DNA of 5,086 bases from an uncultured Clostridia bacterium (GCA_937896665.1 CALBNS010000101.1:1-5086); one strand, 5' to 3'; positions 1 through 5,067 are shown, counted from the stretch's first letter. Numbers and translations: made by a program. Notes: a model not told the origin generated them from the letters alone.

Positions 1-2
1 TT

Positions 3-93
3 TCATAGAAAAAGGTACCCCTTTCCTAATGTCTAGGATTTGGGGTACCTTTCAAAAACTTTATTTAGAGCTTAAAATAAGCTTTTTCTATGA
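3..93. repeat. 12-bp inverted repeat enclosing a terminator-like hairpin
   Basis: TCATAGAAAAAG at 3-14 is the exact reverse complement of CTTTTTCTATGA at 82-93. The pair encloses the hairpin at 11-52 and overlaps the inverted repeat at 68-103, so about 100 bases carry three interlocking palindromes. A perfect 12-bp match at this distance is unlikely by chance even in AT-rich DNA. It could be the structured 3' end of an upstream transcript, a recombination site or part of a replication origin. The sequence does not decide between these. Confidence 0.5.
11..52. terminator. Probable bidirectional intrinsic terminator
   Basis: The arms AAAGGTACCCC (11-21) and GGGGTACCTTT (42-52) are a perfect 11-bp inverted repeat. 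Inside it a second short stem (TCCTA 24-28 with TAGGA 34-38) can form. Read on the minus strand the hairpin is followed by a run of Ts, with TTTTT spanning the stem end. On the plus strand the arm ends in TTT but the tract is interrupted by C. It could end a gene entering from the left edge, or minus-strand transcription leaving this window. Confidence 0.55.
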
Positions 94-103
94 TTTTAAG
101 CTC
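68..103. repeat. 11-bp perfect inverted repeat
   Basis: GAGCTTAAAAT (68-78) and ATTTTAAGCTC (93-103) are exact reverse complements separated by 14 bases. No T-tract follows on either strand, so it is not an obvious terminator. Its right arm abuts the right arm of the 12-bp repeat (82-93), so the two helices are alternatives or stack. A protein-binding site or recombination site is possible. Confidence 0.45.
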
Positions 104-255
104 GAATCTGCGCAACCATTTAATGCCGTAGTAAATCGAAATAAGATATGGGTTAACGAAATAAGCTCATGGATAATCGTATTGCGTTATAGATAAACCG
201 TTTGATAAATAAAAATTACTTGTAAAAATTACTTTTTAGAGCAACTAATACATTG
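104..255. other. Leader of the XRE gene with short direct repeats
   Basis: No gene is visible here. CGAAATAAG occurs at 137-145 and again at 157-165, 20 bases apart (two helical turns). AAAAATTACTT occurs at 211-221 and 224-234. GCAACTAAT at 241-249 also appears at 1523-1531, upstream of the methyltransferase. No convincing -35/-10 pair stands out; TTGCGT at 182-187, with an A/T-rich hexamer about 17 bases on, is the nearest. The repeats could be operators for the XRE-type protein that follows. Confidence 0.3.
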
Positions 256-816
256 ATGAAAAAATGTATTTTTAGAAAGAACATCTACGGATTCGATGAG
301 TGGTGCAAGCACGTTAGATATATCTCTAATTGCATGAGCTCCTATAATTCAATGTCTGATGAATATAAGAAAACTTATTATCAGGAGAATGCCGACAAGT
401 TTGAAGAATATAAAATCCTATTGGAATATAAGAAAAGATTAAGCAAAAAGGAATTGTTTGTTTTTGAAAACTATTTAACGAGACATCACATTGTTCCGTA
501 CAGTATGGATTTCAATCAATTTGATTATCAAAAGATGTGTGACTTGTGGATAGAAGTAAGATTCTCAAATACTAGAATATTAACCATAAAAGAATATACA
601 GCAGAAGAATTAGGCAAACTCATTAAAGACGCAAGGGAATATGATGGGAGAACACGAATTGAGGTTGCGGAAATTATTGGTATTAGTCCAAATACATTAA
701 AAATGTATGAAGATGGGAAAAGGATGATTACAACAGATGTGTTTCTTGTTTTAAATCAACTTTATGGAGAAACAATTGATCTCACCTCATCATTTCCGAA
801 AAACCCTTTATCGTAA
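256..816 (+). CDS. XRE-family helix-turn-helix protein with uncharacterised N-terminal region
   Basis: The 186-residue product ends in a Cro/XRE-type DNA-binding domain at about residues 118-172. There LGKLIKDAREYDG leads into the helix-turn-helix (VAEIIGISPNTLKMYEDGKR), and a last helix ends at NQLYG. The first 115 residues are rich in Lys, Tyr and Phe, with no signal peptide or membrane segment, and match no domain I recognise. XRE proteins usually act as dimeric repressors or activators; a role here as regulator of the R-M operon is inference. Classical R-M controller proteins are only about 80 residues, so this is not a standard one. The ATG at 256 is preceded directly by an in-frame TTG (253), and no good Shine-Dalgarno precedes either, so the start is uncertain and translation may be weak. 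The gene is convergent with the recombinase, 5 bases away and with no terminator between. Confidence 0.8.
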   Translation: MKKCIFRKNIYGFDEWCKHVRYISNCMSSYNSMSDEYKKTYYQENADKFEEYKILLEYKKRLSKKELFVFENYLTRHHIVPYSMDFNQFDYQKMCDLWIEVRFSNTRILTIKEYTAEELGKLIKDAREYDGRTRIEVAEIIGISPNTLKMYEDGKRMITTDVFLVLNQLYGETIDLTSSFPKNPLS

Positions 817-821
817 AAGCA

Positions 822-1424
822 TCACTTAGATGAATCCTTATATATCTTTAAATTCCTGTAGAATGTTCCTCTAGTTAGTCCAGATAAAGTAATAGCCGAA
901 AGAACTGTTATCTCTTTATTTAAATACATATTTGCAATTTCAGAAAAATTATGAGGCAGCTCTACTGGTGGTCTTCCAAATTTGACTCCTCTAAGTTTTG
1001 CCATCTTTATTCCTTCAGCTTGTCTTTGTTTCATTGTTTCTCTTTCATTTTCTGCAACAAAGGATAAGACTTGCAAAACAACATCTGCTATAAACTTGCC
1101 GACTAAATTTTTTCCTTCTATTCTTGTATCTAAAAGTGGCATATCTAATACAACAATATCTATATTTTTCTCTTTGGTTAATATTCTCCACTGATCAAGA
1201 ATCATGTTGTAATTTCTACCAAGACGATCAATTGATTTTAAATATAGAACATCCCCTGGTCTAAGCTTCTTGAACAACTTTTTATAATTTGTTCTCTCAA
1301 AATCTTTTCCTGACTCTTTATCAATGAAAATTTGTTTATTATCTAAACCAATTTTGTGTAATTCTTCAACTTGACGATCAATATGTTGATTTAACGTACT
1401 TACTCTAGCATACCCATATTTCAT
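822..1424 (-). CDS. Serine recombinase, resolvase/invertase family
   Basis: This is a complete 200-residue small serine recombinase, the usual size of Tn3-type resolvases and DNA invertases. It cuts and rejoins DNA through a phosphoserine link. The N-terminal motif YARVST holds the catalytic Ser9 and Arg7. The KSIDRLGRNY segment carries conserved arginines 67 and 70. A long dimerisation/DNA-binding helix follows (about 124-147, with NERE and KQRQAEGI), then GRP (150-152) and a C-terminal helix-turn-helix (about 168-191). GGAGG (1433-1437, read on the minus strand) lies 8 bases before the ATG, an excellent ribosome binding site. Resolvase target sites often lie just upstream, here in 1425-1594, but I could not identify paired subsites. 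No clear invertible segment was seen, so resolution of plasmid or transposon multimers is as likely as inversion. No large transposase accompanies it in the window. Confidence 0.93.
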   Translation of the reverse strand: MKYGYARVSTLNQHIDRQVEELHKIGLDNKQIFIDKESGKDFERTNYKKLFKKLRPGDVLYLKSIDRLGRNYNMILDQWRILTKEKNIDIVVLDMPLLDTRIEGKNLVGKFIADVVLQVLSFVAENERETMKQRQAEGIKMAKLRGVKFGRPPVELPHNFSEIANMYLNKEITVLSAITLSGLTRGTFYRNLKIYKDSSK

Positions 1425-1594
1425 TATTTTTACCTCCGTGCAATATATGTATCACTCAAGAAGAAAAAATAATCAAAATGAATAATCTCAATAAGTAAAC
1501 CTTTCGTAAAGCGATATGTAAGGCAACTAATGCCACAAATTATAAAAAATTATACCACACTTTTCTGGTTACCGAAATCCTTAGGTTTTGGATT
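1425..1594. promoter_or_regulatory. Divergent control region between recombinase and R-M operon
   Basis: The region must hold promoters for both the minus-strand recombinase and the plus-strand operon. It includes the palindrome GGCA-ACTAA-TGCC (1522-1534), whose GCAACTAAT core recurs at 241-249 upstream of the XRE gene. Two ATTATA hexamers (1539-1544 and 1549-1554) read as TATAAT on the minus strand, and TATAAA at 1541-1546 is a possible plus-strand -10. None has a good -35 partner, so the promoters are not assigned. The palindrome sits where an operator for the methyltransferase promoter would be expected. Confidence 0.4.
1572..1591 (+). promoter_or_regulatory. Hairpin over the methyltransferase ribosome binding site
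   Basis: CCGAAATC (1572-1579) can pair with GGTTTTGG (1584-1591) across a CTTA loop: 8 pairs, two of them G-U wobbles. The only Shine-Dalgarno-like element before the GTG start at 1595 is AGG at 1583-1585, 9 bases upstream, partly inside this helix. If the hairpin forms in the mRNA it would lower methyltransferase translation. The imperfect palindrome could equally be a DNA operator. Confidence 0.35.
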
Positions 1595-2611
1595 GTGAAA
1601 GAAAAGAAAATTAAATTAGGTCAGTTTTTTACAAAAGCATCTTTATGGCTAAAGCCACAGGTAATAGATTTCATAAAAGAGAGCCAATGCTCATTAGCTT
1701 ACGACCCATATGCTGGTGGTGGAGATCTTTTAAAATGTTCATCACTTTATGGAATAAGTGAAACGAAAGGACTTGATATCGATCCGACTCTTGGATGGGA
1801 AATAAATGATGGTCTAGTAAATATTCCTCATATTGATGGGGCAATTATTATTACTAATCCTCCATACCTTTCTAATTATTCTGCAGCGAGAAAAAAGGTG
1901 TTAGATGATGTGCGTCAATATTTTGAAAATTCTCAATATGATGATTTATATCTCATTGCTTTAACGCGAATGCTGGAAGCTCAAGATTATGTCGTAGCAA
2001 TTATTCCTGAAACTTTTATAAATTCAAATTTTAAGCAGAAAGGAAGATTGCATTCAATAACGATTCTTGAAGAAAATCCTTTTGAGGATACTGATACACC
2101 TGTATGTGTCGTTTGCTTTGATAATAAGATTAAGAAATTATCAGAGGTTCTTGTGTATAAAAACACAGAACCGGCACCGTCACTTGGAGTGCTAGAGGAA
2201 CTTAGACCAATTGCAAACAAAAGACTGAAAATGTCTTTTAATGTTTTGAATGCCTGGTTGGGTCTTCGTGCTGTAGATACAACTGACCCAAACAATATGA
2301 TTAAATTCGATTTTAAAGAAAACTTTGATTACGACTGGTCAAAAGGCATAAAAGTTAGTTCAAGACTTCTCTCTGTTATTGATATCAATATACCTGAAAA
2401 TGACAAGCAAAAATTTGTTGATATGTGCAATGAGGTATTAGCCGATTTAAGAGAACAAACACAAGATATTATTTTGTCTCCGTTTAAGGGCAACATGAAA
2501 AATGGTGTTAGACGAAGAAGATTAGATTTTTATACCGCTAGAGCAATTATGGAAAAGGCTTATGCACGTTTATATGGAGACGCTGAAAATGAACAACTTA
2601 GATTATTTTGA
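1595..2611 (+). CDS. Type II DNA N6-adenine methyltransferase
   Basis: The 338-residue product transfers a methyl group from S-adenosylmethionine to adenine N6 in a recognition sequence, protecting DNA from the nuclease encoded next. Near the N terminus is GQFFTK (9-14), a form of the GQFFTP signature of these enzymes. DPYAGGGDLL (37-46) is SAM-binding motif I, GLDIDP (59-64) is motif II, and TNPPY (87-91) holds catalytic motif IV, NPPY. Catalytic motifs come first and a C-terminal region, probably for target recognition, follows (about 170-338); this order fits the gamma class typified by M.TaqI. The GTG start is chosen because the reading frame upstream has no ATG or GTG and the signature begins at residue 9. 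The ribosome binding site is weak and may be masked by a hairpin. The 3' end overlaps the endonuclease gene by 23 bases. Recognition sequence cannot be read from the protein. Confidence 0.92.
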   Translation: MKEKKIKLGQFFTKASLWLKPQVIDFIKESQCSLAYDPYAGGGDLLKCSSLYGISETKGLDIDPTLGWEINDGLVNIPHIDGAIIITNPPYLSNYSAARKKVLDDVRQYFENSQYDDLYLIALTRMLEAQDYVVAIIPETFINSNFKQKGRLHSITILEENPFEDTDTPVCVVCFDNKIKKLSEVLVYKNTEPAPSLGVLEELRPIANKRLKMSFNVLNAWLGLRAVDTTDPNNMIKFDFKENFDYDWSKGIKVSSRLLSVIDINIPENDKQKFVDMCNEVLADLREQTQDIILSPFKGNMKNGVRRRRLDFYTARAIMEKAYARLYGDAENEQLRLF

Positions 2612-3599
2612 AGCTAGTACTACGCATAAAGAAGGGCTGATTGATCCAGATTACCATCTAGCTGTCGATAGAAGGATTATCCCTTTAACAAAAGAAGAAA
2701 ATAACGAACTAACAACCTCAAATTTAAATGTAATTAGGTATATTTCTTCCGTACAAACGATGATTGAAGATTTAGGCTTCAAATTAGATGATCCAAAAGT
2801 TGAAAAAACTTTAAGTCTTATTGTTACTGAATTAAACACGAAAGGAATGAATTTTTCTGCCTTTTGTCAGTATTTTAATGTTCATAACATGAATTATTCT
2901 GTGTTCCAAGAACTAAAGTATAGTGAAAAAATAGAAGTCTTAAAATTCATTATTAAGCCTTATATCGATACAAGACATAAGATGTATGAATCGCATGGTT
3001 ATTCCAATATTGTTCTCCAAGTAATGAGTGACAATTATTCTCATAAAAGAAAAGGTACGTACGGAACAAATAAGATTTCGTTTCTTCTTGAATCTCTCAA
3101 CATCCAAGATCTAATGAAAAAATCAAACAAATCATTTAATCAAGATACGTTCTTTTTGCTTAGTGACAAAACCGGTAAAGCTATGTATAAAAAATTTGCT
3201 TCGATGCACGGAATTAAATTGCACGACGAAGGAAAGGCTACTGAAAAATATCCAGATGCTTTTATTAAAATTGGAAAACATTATTTCATTGTCGAACAGA
3301 AAAATATGAAAGAAAATGGTGGCGGGCAAGATAAACAAACAGTTGAGATTACTGACTTTATTAGTAGAACACCAGAATTTGAATACTTGCATTATGTAAC
3401 TTTTATCGATGGCATATATTTTAATCAAATTGACAAAAATGCAACGGCGAAAACACTTCAACAATATACTGATATCATTGGAGCTTTAGCTAAATATAAA
3501 TCTAATTATTTTGTAAACTCATTCGGATTTAAGAAACTTATCAGTGATTATTTATATGAGAATTTTTCTGATTCAATAATTAAGTTAATCAATAACTAA
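2589..3599 (+). CDS. Type II restriction endonuclease, PD-(D/E)XK fold
   Basis: The 336-residue product probably cleaves unmethylated DNA at the site modified by the overlapping methyltransferase. The catalytic core is in the C-terminal half: PD at 222-223, then E236-Q-K238 after 12 residues, a PD-x12-EXK arrangement. It is followed by GGGQDKQ (244-250), like the glycine-rich loop after the catalytic lysine in several Type II nucleases. The N-terminal 200 residues are unrecognised and may contact DNA. An open frame starts earlier (ATG at 2562 and 2574), but the ATG at 2589 has GGAG at 2576-2579, 9 bases upstream, so it is preferred. That site lies inside the methyltransferase gene, implying translational coupling and nuclease made after methyltransferase. 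The assignment rests on the core motif plus the genetic context; the family is too divergent for me to name the specificity. Confidence 0.85.
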   Translation: MNNLDYFEASTTHKEGLIDPDYHLAVDRRIIPLTKEENNELTTSNLNVIRYISSVQTMIEDLGFKLDDPKVEKTLSLIVTELNTKGMNFSAFCQYFNVHNMNYSVFQELKYSEKIEVLKFIIKPYIDTRHKMYESHGYSNIVLQVMSDNYSHKRKGTYGTNKISFLLESLNIQDLMKKSNKSFNQDTFFLLSDKTGKAMYKKFASMHGIKLHDEGKATEKYPDAFIKIGKHYFIVEQKNMKENGGGQDKQTVEITDFISRTPEFEYLHYVTFIDGIYFNQIDKNATAKTLQQYTDIIGALAKYKSNYFVNSFGFKKLISDYLYENFSDSIIKLINN

Positions 3600-3608
3600 T
3601 TTTTTTTC
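3578..3608 (+). terminator. Weak terminator-like hairpin after the endonuclease
   Basis: AGTTA (3583-3587) can pair with TAACT (3593-3597) over a five-base loop, and eight Ts follow (3600-3607). The stem is short and contains only one G-C pair, so termination is likely partial. The next gene, with its own strong ribosome binding site, may still be read from the same transcript. Confidence 0.3.
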
Positions 3609-3655
3609 TTATAAATTTGATCCCTTTTGTTCATATACTTTCGGAGGTAATAATT

Positions 3656-4048
3656 ATGCTATACCGAAAGAAAATAGTTGAACTTAAGGAACAGGGGAAA
3701 TCCTATAGAGAAATAGCAACTCTATTAAATATCCCACTAGGAAGTGTTAAAGGAATCTGCTCTATTGTGAAACATCAATCACCATTTACTTATTGCAAAT
3801 TCTGTGGCAAACCTATTAAACAAACAAAACACAAAAGAGAGAAGAAATTCTGTTCTGATAATTGCCGACAAAAATGGTGGACCTCGCATAAAAACTTGAT
3901 TAAAAAGAAAACGTTTAGAGTAAACACCTGTAAGTTTTGCGGTAAAACATTTATTGGTTATGGCAATAGGGAGAGATTTTATTGCTGTAGAGACCATTAT
4001 GATAGAGCAAGACAAGCAAACGCGACTATTCTTAAAAATGATGATTAG
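3656..4048 (+). CDS. Small helix-turn-helix protein with two zinc ribbons
   Basis: The 130-residue basic protein has three parts. An N-terminal helix-turn-helix resembling sigma-70 region 4 or a resolvase tail spans about residues 5-38 (GKSYREIATLLNIPLGSVKG). A first zinc-binding module has C47-x2-C50, C66-x3-C70, and H78 after WW. A second has C92-x2-C95, C110/C111 and H114. All these residues are present, so it looks intact. From memory, proteins of this layout occur in Firmicute mobile islands beside recombinases, often labelled sigma-70-like; their role is not established to my knowledge. DNA binding is likely, a true sigma function unlikely at this size. The ATG at 3656 is chosen over an in-frame ATG at 3617 because GGAGGT (3643-3648) lies 7 bases upstream. 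It follows the endonuclease by 56 bases, so it may be an operon accessory or regulator of the R-M system, or cargo of the element. Confidence 0.8.
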   Translation: MLYRKKIVELKEQGKSYREIATLLNIPLGSVKGICSIVKHQSPFTYCKFCGKPIKQTKHKREKKFCSDNCRQKWWTSHKNLIKKKTFRVNTCKFCGKTFIGYGNRERFYCCRDHYDRARQANATILKNDD

Positions 4049-4056
4049 TTATTAGT

Positions 4057-4106
4057 AATCTAAATAAAAAAATCGAGTGATTTAGATGCCATTTGATTTT
4101 TTTATT
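4057..4106 (+). terminator. Terminator region at the end of the plus-strand operon
   Basis: AATAAAAAAATC (4063-4074) and GATTTTTTTATT (4095-4106) form a perfect 12-bp inverted repeat, the right arm carrying seven Ts. A competing 8-bp stem pairs ATCTAAAT (4058-4065) with ATTTAGAT (4080-4087), with the same T-run a few bases on. Either could stop transcription 10-60 bases after the zinc-ribbon gene. The stems are A/T-rich, so efficiency is uncertain. Confidence 0.5.
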
Positions 4107-4132
4107 AAAAAAGCAAGACATAAGTCTCGCTT
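4107..4132 (-). terminator. Intrinsic terminator of the minus-strand large RNA
   Basis: Read on the minus strand, AAGCGAGAC pairs with GTCTTGCTT over a TTAT loop (nine pairs, one a G-U wobble), and the Ts of the right arm continue into TTTT. This is a textbook intrinsic terminator. On the plus strand the same hairpin has an A-C mismatch and no T-tract. Its orientation shows that something is transcribed from right to left through the region beyond 4132, where no gene of useful length exists. Confidence 0.75.
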
Positions 4133-4689
4133 AATTATCGAGGTTGCAAGGAATTATTTATCTTCCTCGCTCATGATATCTACTATTCTATTTCATAAAT
4201 ATCGTCAGATAACTGACCGATGTGCTAAGCGGTAAGTATTTCTTACAAGCCAGCCCACGACACCAAACGCTATAACGTCTTTTATAGAATTAGATCCGTT
4301 TGATTTTTTATTAGAACATAGAGACGATTCTAATAAACTAAGTAGGGTTAAGCGGTTTAACCGTTCACTTCTAGTGTTCTAGAGCACCTTGGGAAACTAA
4401 CCAGTTGAGTTTTATTGATCAGCACCGCTAAAACTGAGTATTTCACTTCAGCTTCGCTTTTGTTCGTGTCAGGCATGATTTTAATACAAGCTACGACCCA
4501 TTTCTTGTAACATGCATATTAATGCAGGGAGCTTATGCCTTGAATTTATGAATTCACCTCAGTAATCCTAACATAGACCTTTTAAGATCCCGAACCGATT
4601 ATCAACGTTATCAGCGATTACACTTTCGTTATTCATACAAGAAGTTCATAACTCTTCTTAAAAATAATTCGAGGTACTTCCAATGAAGC
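4107..4689 (-). ncRNA. Candidate large structured non-coding RNA, about 585 nt (ROOL-like?)
   Basis: The stretch has a promoter at its right end (4696-4724), an intrinsic terminator at its left end, and no long open frame. Perfect helices visible (plus coordinates) include GTAAG 4232/CTTAC 4242, CTATAA 4270/TTATAG 4282 nested in AAACG 4265/CGTTT 4297, a 10-bp stem 4307-4316/4328-4337, GGTTAA 4346/TTAACC 4357, TCTAG 4370/CTAGA 4379, TACAAG 4485/CTTGTA 4504 and TGCAT 4513/ATGCA 4522, both within GGCAT 4472/ATGCC 4535, TGAATT 4541/AATTCA 4551, and GTAATC 4562/GATTAC 4616. Near-perfect ones are ATCGTCAG 4201-4208 with 4213-4221 (one bulge) and a hairpin at 4639-4659. Many short helices with nested junctions suggest an ornate fold rather than an mRNA leader. 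Known large Firmicute RNAs are ROOL (about 580 nt, in mobile elements), GOLLD (about 800 nt) and OLE (about 600 nt, beside a membrane-protein gene). Length and context fit ROOL best, but I cannot recall a consensus to match, so the class is inference. Confidence 0.55.
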
Positions 4690-4695
4690 ATTATT

Positions 4696-4724
4696 ATTAA
4701 ACCAAAATGGTGCATAAAAATCAA
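4696..4724 (-). promoter_or_regulatory. Promoter of the large minus-strand RNA
   Basis: On the minus strand TTGATT (4719-4724) is a -35 matching TTGACA at four of six positions. After 17 bases comes TTTAAT (4696-4701), matching TATAAT at five of six. A TG one base before the -10 (4703-4704) makes it an extended -10. Transcription would start near 4689. It lies back to back with a plus-strand extended -10 at 4741-4749. Confidence 0.55.
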
Positions 4725-4739
4725 TAAAATGCATAAAAA
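4711..4739. repeat. Direct repeat TGCATAAAAA in the divergent promoter region
   Basis: TGCATAAAAA occurs at 4711-4720 and 4730-4739, 19 bases apart. AAAATGG also occurs twice, at 4704-4710 and 4737-4743. The copies lie over the -35 and spacer of the minus-strand promoter and just before the plus-strand -10, which suits a protein-binding site controlling both RNAs. They could also be the incidental result of an A/T-rich duplication. Confidence 0.4.
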
Positions 4740-4740
4740 A

Positions 4741-4749
4741 TGGTATAAA
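4741..4749 (+). promoter_or_regulatory. Extended -10 promoter for a short plus-strand RNA
   Basis: TGGTATAAA (TG 4741-4742, -10 hexamer TATAAA 4744-4749) matches the TGnTATAAT consensus with one mismatch. No good -35 lies 17 bases upstream, which an extended -10 can tolerate. A start near 4756 would give a transcript of about 125 nt ending at the terminator near 4881. Confidence 0.4.
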
Positions 4750-4755
4750 ACAGTA

Positions 4756-4881
4756 ATCTATGTTTTAATATTAAAGGATGACGCAGTGAATTGTCGTATG
4801 ACTCATGCGTCATATATAATCGGATGATGTGTGTCCTTAAATGGATTCAAACTACTTGTTAGATTGCCATCATCTTTTTTT
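4756..4881 (+). ncRNA. Candidate small structured RNA or transcription leader, about 125 nt
   Basis: The stretch has no open frame of useful size but carries ATGACGCA (4778-4785) paired with TGCGTCAT (4806-4813), an 8-bp hairpin. It ends in a terminator formed by GATGATG (4823-4829) and CATCATC (4868-4874). Two further complementary pairs, AATCTA 4755-4760/TAGATT 4860-4865 and AAGGA 4774-4778/TCCTT 4834-4838, cross the terminator stem and so would compete with it or make a pseudoknot. It could be an independent small RNA, an attenuator for the gene beyond the right edge, or a counter-transcript of plasmid control. I recognise no known riboswitch or T-box motif. Confidence 0.4.
4823..4881 (+). 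terminator. Intrinsic terminator of the short plus-strand RNA
   Basis: GATGATG (4823-4829) and CATCATC (4868-4874) form a perfect 7-bp stem directly followed by seven Ts (4875-4881). The 38-base loop is long but can fold further, for example AAC/GTT at 4850-4860. On the minus strand no T-run follows, so it acts on plus-strand transcripts. Confidence 0.55.
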
Positions 4882-5067
4882 ATTGAAAGTGTTTGATTTC
4901 CAAAATTAATTGAGTAAAAATATTTGTGTCGATAGGAGGTTAAGTTTTCCTATTGCGGGTTAAAACTAAAATCCTAAATAGGGGTTAAGAAAGTATTAAT
5001 TTCTACATTTAGTTCCATACCTACTGAAATTCCCCCCAAAAATTGGACCATTCAGGTACAATTAAAC
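4882..5067 (+). promoter_or_regulatory. Leader of a gene beyond the right edge, with GGTTAA repeats
   Basis: No gene is visible. GGTTAA occurs three times, at 4938-4943, 4958-4963 and 4983-4988. The first copy lies in the loop of a hairpin made by ATAGGA (4932-4937) and TCCTAT (4948-4953). TTGATT at 4893-4898 followed by A/T-rich DNA is a weak promoter candidate. The repeats could be operators or remnants of iterons, but three short copies are too few to call an origin. Confidence 0.3.
5031..5050. mobile_element. Possible IS3-family terminal repeat remnant
   Basis: The C-run at 5032-5037, then AAAAATTGG and ACCA, reads on the minus strand as TGGTCCAATTTTTGGGGGG. From memory this resembles ends of IS3-family elements of Firmicutes, which start with TG and often have TCCAATTTTTGGGG. 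No transposase lies to the left, and the sequence to the right is outside the window, so it may be a solo end or coincidence. Confidence 0.2.

Noticed and set aside
982..1194. Plus-strand open frame of 70 codons within the recombinase gene
   Set aside because: It is antisense to a clear recombinase with intact catalytic motifs and shows no domain of its own.
1987..2295. Minus-strand open frame of 102 codons inside the methyltransferase gene
   Set aside because: It is a shadow of the methyltransferase; low-complexity, Ser/Phe-rich, with no recognisable motif.
3132..3464. Minus-strand open frame of 110 codons inside the endonuclease gene
   Set aside because: It is antisense to the conserved PD-EXK core and has no sign of independent coding.
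3779..4015. Minus-strand open frame of 78 codons opposite the zinc-ribbon gene
   Set aside because: It is antisense to the conserved Cys/His clusters, which explain the sequence better.
4586..4598. GGTTCGGGATC (minus strand) as a tRNA T-arm
   Set aside because: No matching stem, acceptor, anticodon arm or CCA end surrounds it, so it is not a tRNA.
4791..4820. TTGTCG-18-TATAAT promoter on the plus strand
   Set aside because: The hexamers look good, but a start near 4827 would fall inside the terminator stem at 4823-4829. The region is better explained as the hairpin arms of the short RNA; a regulatory overlap cannot be fully excluded.
4133..5067. Protein gene, CRISPR array or T-box in the right-hand non-coding region
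   Set aside because: Stops interrupt all frames at short intervals, there are no regularly spaced identical repeats, and the T-box core motif is absent.
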